From a bacterium (GTDB taxonomy: Bacteria; Babelota; Babeliae; Babelales; UBA12409): DNA of 53,791 nucleotides. Positions 1 to 8,268 of the stretch are shown one piece after another (the stretch's first letter is position 1; each line of letters opens with the position of its first letter). Made by a program: the position numbers and the translations under genes. The notes under the pieces are model-generated. The model saw only the letters and a program-made list of their open reading frames with translations, was not told where the DNA came from and ran no database searches. Where the stretch lies: positions 1 to 53,791 of the forward strand of contig JABJKG010000003.1 in NCBI GenBank assembly GCA_018660415.1, in the 5' to 3' direction.

Positions 1-44
1 AAGCCTCCATCCACGTCTCTGGATCTAGGCCAATAAAAAAACTT

Positions 45-74
45 GGTGTTCTAGTTTTTTTAAATTAGAACACC
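45..74. terminator. Inverted repeat, terminator-like
   Basis: A 9-bp perfect stem (GGTGTTCTA at 45-53, TAGAACACC at 66-74) closes a 12-base AT-rich loop. A run of seven A residues lies just upstream, so on the minus strand the hairpin is followed by a T-run. On the plus strand only a short T-stretch follows. It probably ends transcription entering from the left, or insulates the small gene pair that follows. Confidence 0.4.
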
Positions 75-115
75 TTTATGTTTCAAAACAAATATAATAT
101 AAAAGGATAAACGAA

Positions 116-268
116 ATGAAAAAATTAATACTTTTTGCTCTTTTAATGAGTGGTGTTATTGGATCTTTACGGGCTAGTACAGCTGGAACGGCACAAGACG
201 GCAGCACAAGAACAACTGCTCCGCGTTTCCACGCACACACTTGTACAAACAACTGTTCACAGGGATAA
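116..268 (+). CDS. Tiny secreted peptide, first of a tandem pair
   Basis: This is a 50-residue reading frame with an ATG preceded by AAGGA at about 8 bases. It opens with a classical signal peptide: MKK, a hydrophobic stretch, then SLRA as a likely cleavage site. The mature peptide would be only about 30 residues, rich in Thr, Ser and His, with two Cys near the C-terminus (CTNNC). The signal peptide is almost identical to that of the next gene, which starts 5 bases after this stop, so the two look like a local duplication with divergent mature parts. I recognise no family. It may be an exported peptide or a remnant of a longer gene. Confidence 0.6.
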   Translation: MKKLILFALLMSGVIGSLRASTAGTAQDGSTRTTAPRFHAHTCTNNCSQG

Positions 269-273
269 GTAAA

Positions 274-534
274 ATGAAAAAGTTACTGTTATTCGCTCTC
301 TTATTGAGTGGTGTTGTTGGCTCTTTGCGGGCTGTCGGACCAATTAATTTTGCTGTTGAAGAACACACAGACAGCAGGTGTGTTCCATGTAAAGATCACC
401 AAACTTGTATCGAAGGTAAATGCGTTACCCTCTTTCATCCTCATTCAATATATCACAGCCCTCATAGAGGAAAAACACAATCAACCTCTAGTGGAAGTGC
501 ATTTGCAGCTACTCGTGGTAGCACAGAAGGATAA
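274..534 (+). CDS. Small secreted Cys-containing protein, second of a tandem pair
   Basis: This 86-residue protein begins MKKLLLFALLLSGVVGSLRA, a near copy of the preceding gene's signal peptide. The mature part carries a compact cysteine cluster (CVPCKDHQTCIEGKC) that could form disulfides in the periplasm or outside the cell, followed by a His/Ser-rich tail. I chose the ATG at 274 over an upstream TTG because the signal peptide starts there. The gene ends just before a strong bidirectional terminator. Function is unknown. Confidence 0.7.
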   Translation: MKKLLLFALLLSGVVGSLRAVGPINFAVEEHTDSRCVPCKDHQTCIEGKCVTLFHPHSIYHSPHRGKTQSTSSGSAFAATRGSTEG

Positions 535-537
535 AAA

Positions 538-575
538 GATACCGGTTGTTAAATTAACAACCGGTATCTTTTTTT
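538..575. terminator. Bidirectional rho-independent terminator
   Basis: A perfect 13-bp stem (538-550 with 556-568) closes a 5-base AAATT loop and is followed by seven T residues. A run of A residues precedes it, so it also works for the convergent mlaD transcript from the minus strand, whose stop codon lies at 578. Confidence 0.9.
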
Positions 576-577
576 AT

Positions 578-2227
578 TTATGAATTTCCGTTTCCAACAC
601 CGCCAACCTTGGAAAAGATATACTTCAAGTCATCATCACCAAAGCGGACACCGAATCCTACAAACGCATTAGCATTGGATTTACTGATAAAGTCATCAGC
701 ACCAAAGCATGCATATGCATTTCTAAAGAAGAACACTTTGTTGATCCATTTGAAGTGAGGTCGTCGATCTTCAAGGAAGTGGTTCTGACCATAAAAGTCA
801 TATATTTCAAACGACATGAGCCATCTAAAGCTGTCTTGCGCAAACGGCATGTTAAAGTCGACAGCAACACCACCGGTTCCGTCAAACAAACCAGCCCTGA
901 ACGCTACATCTTTAAAGCATTTACCAAGCTGTAAATCAAGCGCCCAATTATTACGTGTTACATCAATAGTTTTTTGTTCACTTGCACGTTGCAGAGTACC
1001 TGAAGGGTTGAGTATGAGGTCACAGCCATTTTGTGCCAACGGCTTCCCTTCTGAGTCAAACCATTCTGATTTACTAAAAGAACGTTTTGGGAATCCTTTT
1101 TGCGAACCAACAAGCCCAAACAATAAGAAAGTGTCATCAGTGAGATGTAAGCGTATATCCAAGTAGCTTTTGGCATCACGATGATCATAACCGTCAGTCG
1201 CTCTAAACATTGTTTCACTATGGAAGTCAAACACGACACTAATACTATCTATAACTGCAAAGTAGTCTCGTAGTCCCTTCGCTGCAAACCGTAAGTCATC
1301 ATATACAGCATCATCATTAATCATTTTCCCAAGAAGTCCTTCTCCATCATCAATTTTTTGTGCAACAGATGAGATATTTTTAAAGCCATCTTGTGCATGT
1401 TCTGCCGCACCTTCTAATGCATGGGTTGTTGCTTTTAACTCGCGTGCAACTTGACCAAAGTCACGGTCAAATACATCGGATATTCTGCCTAAACTTTCTT
1501 GGAACTGAGGGAAGACATCACTATCAAGCTTGTCGGCGATACGCTTAAAGTCGTTGCCAAATTGTGGCACGGAGTCACGCATCTCTTTGGCAAAGACGGC
1601 AATATCCTTGAGCATGCCATCAATGTTCCCTTCATTGGCATTAAAGGTTTTTTCCAAAGTCGTAGAGAATGAAGACAATTTACCGGAAGCATCATTCATA
1701 TTTTTAATAAACGTTTGAATTTGTCCCGCTTCCTTACCACCAATAACATCTTTTAATGACGAGGTTACCGATTCTACGTTATCAGCAATCTTTCTGAACT
1801 TATGCATAAGATCTTCAACCGAAACCGAAGACCGTCCCGGACGCCCTAGTGTTGCGCCTGATGGCAATAGTTTTATGTCGGGATCTCCCGGTGATATCTC
1901 TAGGTATTTAGAGCCGAGCATTCCTTCTTGTCTAATAACACCAAAAGCATCATCATGTAACGTGTACTGATCTTTTATCATAACCTTAACACGGGCCTGG
2001 CGTTCGCCCTTAGTCAATCCAATTTCATCAATCCAACCAACCTTAACACCAGCGATTTTAACGTCGGCCTTCTTGGTTAAGCCTGAAACATCTTCAAAAA
2101 ATATAGTGTACGGTTGGTAGTCTGCCAAATGAAAACGGAAGACTCCCAATTTAAATGTCATGTAAAAGAGAATACCTATCGCGACAATAACGAAAATTCC
2201 CACTTTCGTTTCAATTCTCATACGCAA
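578..2227 (-). CDS. mlaD: MCE-domain lipid transport protein (MlaD) with beta-rich C-terminal extension
   Basis: MlaD-family proteins bind lipid and, with the MlaE permease and MlaF ATPase, move phospholipid between the inner and outer membranes. The N-terminus has one membrane anchor (about residues 10-28) followed by an MCE domain (about 38-118, containing KIAGVKVGWID). A long helical, coiled-coil-like section runs from about 130 to 335. The last 190 residues alternate hydrophobic and polar positions and look like an outer-membrane beta-barrel or beta-sandwich. At 549 residues it is about three times the length of E. coli MlaD. The TTG at 2227 has the better-spaced AGGA; an ATG at 2221 is the alternative start. 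It is the last gene of the gsp operon, 16 bases after gspK, while mlaE and mlaF are near 30 kb. Confidence 0.88.
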   Translation of the reverse strand: MRMRIETKVGIFVIVAIGILFYMTFKLGVFRFHLADYQPYTIFFEDVSGLTKKADVKIAGVKVGWIDEIGLTKGERQARVKVMIKDQYTLHDDAFGVIRQEGMLGSKYLEISPGDPDIKLLPSGATLGRPGRSSVSVEDLMHKFRKIADNVESVTSSLKDVIGGKEAGQIQTFIKNMNDASGKLSSFSTTLEKTFNANEGNIDGMLKDIAVFAKEMRDSVPQFGNDFKRIADKLDSDVFPQFQESLGRISDVFDRDFGQVARELKATTHALEGAAEHAQDGFKNISSVAQKIDDGEGLLGKMINDDAVYDDLRFAAKGLRDYFAVIDSISVVFDFHSETMFRATDGYDHRDAKSYLDIRLHLTDDTFLLFGLVGSQKGFPKRSFSKSEWFDSEGKPLAQNGCDLILNPSGTLQRASEQKTIDVTRNNWALDLQLGKCFKDVAFRAGLFDGTGGVAVDFNMPFAQDSFRWLMSFEIYDFYGQNHFLEDRRPHFKWINKVFFFRNAYACFGADDFISKSNANAFVGFGVRFGDDDLKYIFSKVGGVGNGNS

Positions 2228-2243
2228 GGCTTTTCCTTTTTCG

Positions 2244-3314
2244 TTATATCCAATACAACTTAACTATCTTATATGGCACATCACCATAGGTATCATTAGA
2301 ATTACCCGATCTGACGACAATAGCAAATACTTTCTGTGTAATTTCTCCTACGATACCATAAGATACCACAGAAAAAGTTTTTGGCACAAATTTTGTCAAA
2401 AACATTGAGTCCACCTTCTGGGGCAGTGTTTTCAACTGAACACCATAGACTTTTCCGAGGGTTGTATCCCAATCTTTTTGCCATGATGCTTGCGGCTTAA
2501 ATAATTTAGTCCAATTCTTCATTGCTTCTTTTCTGGCATTAATAGAATCACGTGCGGCACCCTGCAATCCGAACAGGTCATCCATTGATTGAGAAAAGAA
2601 CCAGGGATTAACACCCTGTTCCTGCGTCCATGTTGTAAATATATCAGTCAAGACGATATCAGGCTTATCCTGGCCTCCTGGCTTAATAAATACCTTATTA
2701 ATAAAGTCGTGATACTCAGGACGCTCTAGTAACTGAGTTACATCATTAAGGCGGTTCTTTTTAAATAATTTTTCTAAACCTATAAATAAATCTCCGTCAA
2801 TATGCGCAACCGACTTCAACTTGCCTAAGAATGTTTTTCTAAAAAGTTCTTGTTCCTGCTTATTGCCCTTAAATTGCTGTTTCTCAAAATCATAAAGATT
2901 ATTTAAGTTCAGCTTGCCATCCTCACAAGCGATATAGAATTTAATTTCACCGTCCAGGCCTTGTTGTGGCGAATTAAATGTTTTGCTTTGCCATCGATTC
3001 AAGACCGGAAAAATCTGTTGAAAGAGAATGCCGACTTCATTAGGCTTTTGTGCCGGCTGGCCACCCTTTTTATCTTGGGCGCCCTTGCCACCTTCACCCT
3101 TCTTTTGTTCGGGCTTTTTAACATATAGCTGACTCATCGCCAATTCAACACCGCTCAACGCTAACATTTTTGCTCGCTCGCGTTTTTCAATAGTACTGGT
3201 GTATGCAAAGTATGCGGCCCCACGAGTAAACACTTGTGTTACCATGACAACTAATAAGCTCAATAAAGTAATGGTTAATACTAGTATATATCCGGGTCGT
3301 TTATCATTATACAC
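2244..3314 (-). CDS. gspK: Type II secretion minor pseudopilin GspK-like
   Basis: GspK is the large minor pseudopilin that caps the tip of the type II secretion pseudopilus. The N-terminus (KRPGYILVLTITLLSLLVVM) is a prepilin-like hydrophobic helix. It lacks the usual Phe after Gly, as some GspK proteins do. The ARMLALSGVELA-like stretch and DGKLNLNNLYD near residue 130 match the family. An inserted Lys/Gly/Gln-rich segment lies around residues 65-90. Its start overlaps the end of gspJ by 8 bases, which suggests translational coupling. Length (356 residues) is normal for GspK. Confidence 0.82.
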   Translation of the reverse strand: MYNDKRPGYILVLTITLLSLLVVMVTQVFTRGAAYFAYTSTIEKRERAKMLALSGVELAMSQLYVKKPEQKKGEGGKGAQDKKGGQPAQKPNEVGILFQQIFPVLNRWQSKTFNSPQQGLDGEIKFYIACEDGKLNLNNLYDFEKQQFKGNKQEQELFRKTFLGKLKSVAHIDGDLFIGLEKLFKKNRLNDVTQLLERPEYHDFINKVFIKPGGQDKPDIVLTDIFTTWTQEQGVNPWFFSQSMDDLFGLQGAARDSINARKEAMKNWTKLFKPQASWQKDWDTTLGKVYGVQLKTLPQKVDSMFLTKFVPKTFSVVSYGIVGEITQKVFAIVVRSGNSNDTYGDVPYKIVKLYWI

Positions 3315-4380
3315 GTCGTCCCTTTCCTGTTGGTGGACGCGGCGGCCCTGTTGCGGCTCCCCCCCGCCTCTTATCTGGTCCTTGCAGCTTTGGTGGTCCC
3401 CCTTTAGCGCCTCCTGGAGGCTTTGGTGGCTTTGGTGGTTCAGGTGGTTTTGGTGGCTCTGGTTGAACTACCACTCCACTTTCATAAGCATAGATATGAT
3501 AATAGAATGTATACGTCCGTGTTGCATCACTATCTGAATCATTAGTAAGTCGAAGTACTAACTCTACTTTGATATATAGTGGTAAAAAGTCAGGATTGAT
3601 TTCTTTATTATTTTTACTCACTTCGTCGTTCCATTCTGTAAGCGAAATCAGTTCTGGTGCTTTTTTCTCTTCTTTTTTATCGCCCTTTTCCTGCTCGCCT
3701 TGTTTCTCTTTAGTCGGCTCGGCTTTGCCACCCTTCTTCTGATTTTTTTTCTTGTCTTTTTCTTCTTCTTTAGCTGCAAAAAATTCCACCGTCATGCTTT
3801 TTACATTGGTGGCAAGCGTATACGGCCGAGGCTCCGACGCTTTAAATTTTTCGAGTTCAAACTCAAGGGACTGCCTGCGTACAAGGTTGAACATTTTCGA
3901 ATCTATCTTGTCTGGCTCTAGGGCGTATTCCACTCGTACAATCCGTGGCTTAGATTGTCCATACACTTGCATGGGATTATTAGTAATAAAGCTCAACGAA
4001 CTCAAGTTCCCCGAACTGCCCATGCTCACTAACGCATTTTTAGCGCGTTCTAACTTCTTTTTAGGCTTGGGTTTCTGTCCTGGCTTTGCAGGTTGACCTT
4101 GCGGTTGTTTAGGTTGACCCGGCTGTGCTTTTTTAGACTCACTGGAACGATCATCAACAAAAAGTTGTGGTACAAAGATACCAGAAAGATCTTTTTCCAT
4201 CTGGTTGTAAATAATAGAGTCTGCAAAGTCCAGATCAATAGTCTCATTAATACGGGAAACAGAGCGCTGTGTTTGAACATAGATAGCCGTCAGTATTGAT
4301 CCAAGAAGGCTCGTAATCAATATCGCAACCATCATCTCGATAAGAGTAAATCCACGTTTATTTCTTGTATAATTCATCAT
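3307..4380 (-). CDS. gspJ: Type II secretion minor pseudopilin GspJ-like, with low-complexity insert and proline-rich tail
   Basis: The prepilin signature KRGFTLIEMMVAILITSLLG, with the Gly-Phe cleavage site and Glu5, is followed by a GspJ-like body. It would sit in the tip complex of the pseudopilus. It is 357 residues, against about 200 for typical GspJ. The extra length comes from two Lys/Glu/Gln-rich stretches (about residues 80-110 and 200-245) and a C-terminal tail of PEPPKPP-type repeats ending in Arg/Gly-rich sequence. The ATGATGA at 4380-4374 overlaps the gspI stop, which indicates coupled translation. Assignment to GspJ rather than another minor pseudopilin rests partly on gene order. 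Confidence 0.78.
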   Translation of the reverse strand: MMNYTRNKRGFTLIEMMVAILITSLLGSILTAIYVQTQRSVSRINETIDLDFADSIIYNQMEKDLSGIFVPQLFVDDRSSESKKAQPGQPKQPQGQPAKPGQKPKPKKKLERAKNALVSMGSSGNLSSLSFITNNPMQVYGQSKPRIVRVEYALEPDKIDSKMFNLVRRQSLEFELEKFKASEPRPYTLATNVKSMTVEFFAAKEEEKDKKKNQKKGGKAEPTKEKQGEQEKGDKKEEKKAPELISLTEWNDEVSKNNKEINPDFLPLYIKVELVLRLTNDSDSDATRTYTFYYHIYAYESGVVVQPEPPKPPEPPKPPKPPGGAKGGPPKLQGPDKRRGGAATGPPRPPTGKGRRV

Positions 4381-4799
4381 TGTTTTTTCTGCTCTGGTTC
4401 TGGAATAAAACGTAGTGCACCAACCTTGAGAGAGAATTCAGTATCAAACACACCTTCCCATGTCGCGTCAACACGCTCAACGACAACCTGGTCGAAGGAT
4501 TCTAGTTGTTTATCACCAGGAATAAATTGTAAAGATAATTTAGTTTCAGGGTCTCGTATCGACTGACTTGCCGACTCTTTAGTTAAGCGCTGCTGTGCAA
4601 ACTTAGGTCCAAGAAACATATTTTTAACCACTGATAAGCGTGCCATGATCCCATGTGATTGCACCACGCGCTTGGCCAGGTTGCTTTGAGATACTAAAAC
4701 ACTTGTTAGCATCAACCCCATGATCGCTGTAGCTAGCATGACTTCAGCCAACGTGAAACCACGCTGAGGTTTAAAAAATTTAAGGTTGTTGAAACTCAT
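4377..4799 (-). CDS. gspI: Type II secretion minor pseudopilin GspI-like
   Basis: This 140-residue protein has a prepilin leader and the class signature QRGFTLAEVMLATAIMGLML at about residues 14-33. Such proteins are cleaved by the prepilin peptidase GspO and assemble in the pseudopilus tip with GspJ and GspK. I chose ATG 4799 because AAGGA lies 5 bases upstream; an in-frame ATG at 4820 has no such site. The gene overlaps the end of gspH by 20 bases and its stop overlaps the gspJ start. The I assignment rests on size, position and the AEVM signature. Confidence 0.78.
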   Translation of the reverse strand: MSFNNLKFFKPQRGFTLAEVMLATAIMGLMLTSVLVSQSNLAKRVVQSHGIMARLSVVKNMFLGPKFAQQRLTKESASQSIRDPETKLSLQFIPGDKQLESFDQVVVERVDATWEGVFDTEFSLKVGALRFIPEPEQKKQ

Positions 4800-5349
4800 A
4801 AAATTCCTTGAACTGCACATAAAATGGATTGAGAACTAATCCTACTTTAACGGGAATATCGCTATCTTCAGAAGCTTTTTCATCAATAAAGTTAATAACA
4901 ACTTGCTGTGCTAACCCATCAGGCACCACATAAAACCATGCGGTGTCACGACTTCCTAATCGCATCTGATCACGGCCCTCAATATAGAAATTAATGATCC
5001 TATAATATTCCGGCCATTTAACCTCACTGATTATAACATTCTCACCAACTGGTTCAAACTTTTGATCATCATCAACGGTAAGGCCCATCTTCTGCGCTTG
5101 CGTTAGTTTTACCGCTTGTCTGTCAAAGTTGAATTCAATTTTTTGAAGTTTATCATTAGAGGTAGCGTTCTGCCATGCACCCTGCATCAATTCATTGAGT
5201 GAAGTAATTACTTTAGCTCGCTCCTGATCTGGCGTAGCTCGACGAAAATTAGGAACCATAACGGTTGCCATAATCGCAATTATGACTACGACAACCATTA
5301 TTTCTATTAACGAAAATCCAGACTTATTATGATGAGTACTGAATTTCAA
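4780..5349 (-). CDS. gspH: Type II secretion minor pseudopilin GspH-like
   Basis: The leader ends KSGFSLIEIMVVVVIIAIMA, a standard prepilin cleavage site and hydrophobic helix with Glu5. The rest (189 residues in total) fits a minor pseudopilin. It lies between gspG (18-base gap) and gspI (overlap), the usual G-H-I-J-K order, which supports GspH. No cysteine or metal-site motif is visible. Confidence 0.78.
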   Translation of the reverse strand: MKFSTHHNKSGFSLIEIMVVVVIIAIMATVMVPNFRRATPDQERAKVITSLNELMQGAWQNATSNDKLQKIEFNFDRQAVKLTQAQKMGLTVDDDQKFEPVGENVIISEVKWPEYYRIINFYIEGRDQMRLGSRDTAWFYVVPDGLAQQVVINFIDEKASEDSDIPVKVGLVLNPFYVQFKEFYEFQQP

Positions 5350-5367
5350 GAGCTTTATCCTACTTAG

Positions 5368-5793
5368 TTATTGTGCAAGGAAGATATAATCGTTTGGATC
5401 CGCTTCAGTGCCTTTTGCTCCATAGGAATACAATTCAAATGGCGGCTTAGAACCTTTAGGCTTGCGTGAATACTGATAATCTTCACCCCAAGGATCTACA
5501 GGAATTTCATCTTTCTCTAAGTAGGGACCACGCCACTTAGAAGAAATTGCAGCATCGGCAGGTCGCTTAATCAACTCTTGTAAGCTTGCTGGGTATTGAT
5601 TGGTATCAGTTTTAAAGGTAGAAACATCGGTGTGCAAGGTTCGCAACTCTGCTTGAGCGCGCGTTTCACTGGCACGACGAGAATACCGAGTAAACTGCTG
5701 AATTGCCAGTCCACTTAAAATACTAATGATTGTAACCGCTATAAGAATTTCAACGAGAGTAAATCCCGATTTTGCATGATTATTCATAATCAT
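5368..5793 (-). CDS. gspG: Type II secretion major pseudopilin GspG
   Basis: GspG is the main subunit of the pseudopilus, the piston that pushes folded substrates through the outer-membrane secretin. The 141-residue protein has the prepilin signature KSGFTLVEILIAVTIISILS, followed by the family features AELRTLHTDVSTFKTDTNQYP, GPYLEK and PVDPWGEDYQY. The C-terminal ELYSYGAKG region normally holds the calcium site. ATG 5787 is an alternative start with a better-spaced AAGGA. It is the best-conserved pseudopilin in the operon. Confidence 0.92.
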   Translation of the reverse strand: MIMNNHAKSGFTLVEILIAVTIISILSGLAIQQFTRYSRRASETRAQAELRTLHTDVSTFKTDTNQYPASLQELIKRPADAAISSKWRGPYLEKDEIPVDPWGEDYQYSRKPKGSKPPFELYSYGAKGTEADPNDYIFLAQ

Positions 5794-5811
5794 TGTTCCT
5801 TTGTTTTAATT

Positions 5812-7026
5812 TTACTTTATATTAGAAACTACTTCACCCATCTTCATCATTGGCAACGCCATGGCTATTACAACAAACCCAACAACACCTGCCATAACTA
5901 ATAGCATAATAGGCTCGATCTTGGCCGAAAGTCCATCAGCGTATTCCGATAATTCCATTTCATAGTTAGTTCCCAATGTTAATAACATCTCATCGAGCTT
6001 ACCACTTTCTTCTCCAGTTTTGATTAAGTATATAGCAATTGGAGGAAAAATGTTTGTTTGCTTTAAGTATTCCGTTATTTTACCTTCTTTTATTATCTTA
6101 TCCCTAGCCTCTGAAAGCGCTGAAGATAAAATACTGTTACTGGTAATCTTAACCACAATATCTAATGCCTCTGATAAGTTTACACCACCCTCTAAGAGCA
6201 TTCCTAATGTTTCTGCAAACTGGACAATCGCGCCATAACGAGTAAAAAATTTTATGATCGGGATTTTTAATTTAATCTTATCGAGTATTCTTCTACCAGC
6301 CGCCGTCTTGGACCAATACAAAAAGCTCCCAAGACTAATGATAGAACCAACTATCAATATAATATAATGCCCGGTAAAAAAGCTGGATAAGTTCATAATA
6401 ACCCGGGTCGCCCATGGCATTTGTGCACCACCTTGTGCAAACGTAGCAGCCATCTTCGGCACTACAAATGTCAGTAGTACAATCACAACTAGAACTACTA
6501 CCCCAATTTGGATAATAGGCCCACGCATGGCTGATTTCACCTTTTTATCGACTTCAAGCTTCCGCTCAAGGTAGGAAGTCAGGCGCACTAAAATTGTTTC
6601 CAAGTTTCCTGTTGCCTCACCAGCACGAACAAGCTGGACATAGATATTACTAAAGACACCAGGATATCGACCTAAACATTCTGCAAACGAGCTTCCCTCT
6701 TTAACACTATCTTTAATATCGATCAAGATAGCACGAAGCCTTCCTTCAAACTGCTCAACTAATAATTCAAGCGCTTGCAAGAGTGGGATCCCCGACTTTA
6801 ACAGTACGGCCAACTGCTTGGTAAATAAAATTTTATCTTTGATTGTAACCTTGCCGAGAAGCATCCGCTTGAACAAGCTCATCTGCCCTTCACCAGTTCC
6901 TATACTTATAGGAAACATCCCTTTTCTGGTAAGCGCAAACCGAGCATCAGCTTCAGATCCAGCGTCAATCTGCCCTTTTATCTTTTTTCCGTCTTTCGAC
7001 AACGCTTGATAAAAATATAACGCCAT
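5812..7026 (-). CDS. gspF: Type II secretion inner-membrane platform protein GspF
   Basis: GspF is the polytopic platform that links the GspE motor to pseudopilus assembly. The start MALYFYQALSKDGKKIKGQI is typical of the family. Two homologous T2SSF domains are visible (about residues 68-190 and 270-392), each with the ELLVEQFEGRLRAIL or TGEESGKLDEML type sequence, and three membrane segments. Length (404 residues) is normal. AAGGGAA precedes the ATG. It is the first gene of the operon; gspE lies about 30 kb away and no gspD, gspC, gspL or gspM is present in this window. Confidence 0.92.
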   Translation of the reverse strand: MALYFYQALSKDGKKIKGQIDAGSEADARFALTRKGMFPISIGTGEGQMSLFKRMLLGKVTIKDKILFTKQLAVLLKSGIPLLQALELLVEQFEGRLRAILIDIKDSVKEGSSFAECLGRYPGVFSNIYVQLVRAGEATGNLETILVRLTSYLERKLEVDKKVKSAMRGPIIQIGVVVLVVIVLLTFVVPKMAATFAQGGAQMPWATRVIMNLSSFFTGHYIILIVGSIISLGSFLYWSKTAAGRRILDKIKLKIPIIKFFTRYGAIVQFAETLGMLLEGGVNLSEALDIVVKITSNSILSSALSEARDKIIKEGKITEYLKQTNIFPPIAIYLIKTGEESGKLDEMLLTLGTNYEMELSEYADGLSAKIEPIMLLVMAGVVGFVVIAMALPMMKMGEVVSNIK

Positions 7027-7070
7027 ATGGTTCCCTTACATTCTACCTCTTAAAAAACTTCTCTTGCATT

Positions 7071-7098
7071 TTGAGTGAATTTTTTTTTATGGTAAACT
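7071..7098 (+). promoter_or_regulatory. Sigma-70 type promoter with extended -10
   Basis: TTGAGT (7071-7076) and TAAACT (7093-7098) are separated by 16 bases, with TGG directly before the -10 hexamer (extended -10). It would drive the secreted protein gene starting at 7148. Confidence 0.5.
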
Positions 7099-7147
7099 GC
7101 AAAATGTATTACTTTAGTTTTTTCTTAAATTATACAGGAGTTTGAGT

Positions 7148-8191
7148 ATGAGGATTAATTCTTTTCTTACAGTTCTCATGTTGCTCTATCTTAACGTGAA
7201 TTTTATTTCGGGTCTAGAGAATGTTGCAACACGGCCAGTATCCCCTTTGGACTTCGATCAAGATAGCAACAGAGTTGTACAAATTATTAAACCAGAATCA
7301 CCGGAAGATTACCTAGAAGATCTATCACAAGAATTAGATTTTAGCCCAATGGGTATCGATGAGTTCTTTCATCGATTTAACCATAAATTATATGCTGAGC
7401 TGGTTTTACCTAATGGCGCACTAGGAGTACATGTAGTGAGTTTCTGTCGACAGGGTTATGAAACCGAACAAGGCCCAGACTTTTATAATTCCTTATTTAG
7501 GATATTTACCCGCCGCATCAAAGCAACACCATACATGGACGCTCAAGATGTAGAATATTTCATCGGCAAACTCCCAGACCTGCTCTCTTACTTGTATGAA
7601 GCGGATTATAAAAGTAATTCCCCTCGAACTGTGGTAAAAAATCTTTTATATGATGAACTGAGTAACAACTTTGAAGTCCTACAAGAACAACCTGATCGTT
7701 TTTTAGAGAAACTATCCAAACAAATTTGTTCAAAGTTTATTCAATATGATAACAACCAAAAAGGCGATGTAACAATCCATAAGCTCCGTACTGCTATCAT
7801 GAAAATTCTTGATGCATCATTGTCCAAGATTGCCTGGGCACAACCATATGACAAAGGCGTTTGGGATAGCTATAAACAAATTCTAGCTAATATCCAACAC
7901 TTAAAATTACATCACATTGTCACAGACTCAGAAGATATTAAGGACTTAATTGATACGGCTACAATACGTTTCTGTCATTTTGTTAATATTGCAGCAACAC
8001 AGCTACCATTAGACTTCTATCATACAGTACATGAAGAGTTAAAATCTCATATCGTTGGTATCGATGATTTTGAAGAAGAACTTGATTCTATCTCAACAAC
8101 ACGTGAAATTATTCAGGCTACTATGATAGAAAATGTTGCAAAGGCTGTAGCACGAGAAAAATTTGGAATGCTTCCTCAAGATGCAATGTAG
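7148..8191 (+). CDS. Secreted protein of unknown function
   Basis: The 347-residue product has an N-terminal signal peptide (MRINSFLTVLMLLYLNVNFI) with likely cleavage near SG-LENVA. The mature protein is acidic and looks largely helical, without a motif I recognise. The residues after the cleavage site (GLENVA) resemble GLEQVA in the signal-peptide-bearing MutS-like protein at 26026. I chose ATG 7148 because AGGAG lies 7 bases upstream; a TTG at 7142 is too close. It has its own promoter and ends in a long-loop terminator shared with the convergent gene. Confidence 0.8.
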   Translation: MRINSFLTVLMLLYLNVNFISGLENVATRPVSPLDFDQDSNRVVQIIKPESPEDYLEDLSQELDFSPMGIDEFFHRFNHKLYAELVLPNGALGVHVVSFCRQGYETEQGPDFYNSLFRIFTRRIKATPYMDAQDVEYFIGKLPDLLSYLYEADYKSNSPRTVVKNLLYDELSNNFEVLQEQPDRFLEKLSKQICSKFIQYDNNQKGDVTIHKLRTAIMKILDASLSKIAWAQPYDKGVWDSYKQILANIQHLKLHHIVTDSEDIKDLIDTATIRFCHFVNIAATQLPLDFYHTVHEELKSHIVGIDDFEEELDSISTTREIIQATMIENVAKAVAREKFGMLPQDAM

Positions 8192-8199
8192 TTATTAAT

Positions 8200-8268
8200 A
8201 AAAAGAGCTAATTGTAAAAGATGCTTCATTACTACCGGACGCTTCATCCCTCTCTCTTAGCTCTTTTT
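8200..8268. terminator. Convergent long-loop terminator
   Basis: AAAAAGAGCTAA (8200-8211) is perfectly complementary to TTAGCTCTTTTT (8257-8268), giving a 12-bp stem around a 45-base loop, with A-run and T-run at its ends. It lies between convergent genes, and the minus-strand gene's stop codon is inside the right arm. It can work in both directions. Confidence 0.55.

Noticed and set aside
3199-3537. Plus-strand Trp-rich frame of 112 codons
   Set aside because: It is the antisense of the proline-rich tail of the gspJ-like gene, which explains its odd composition.
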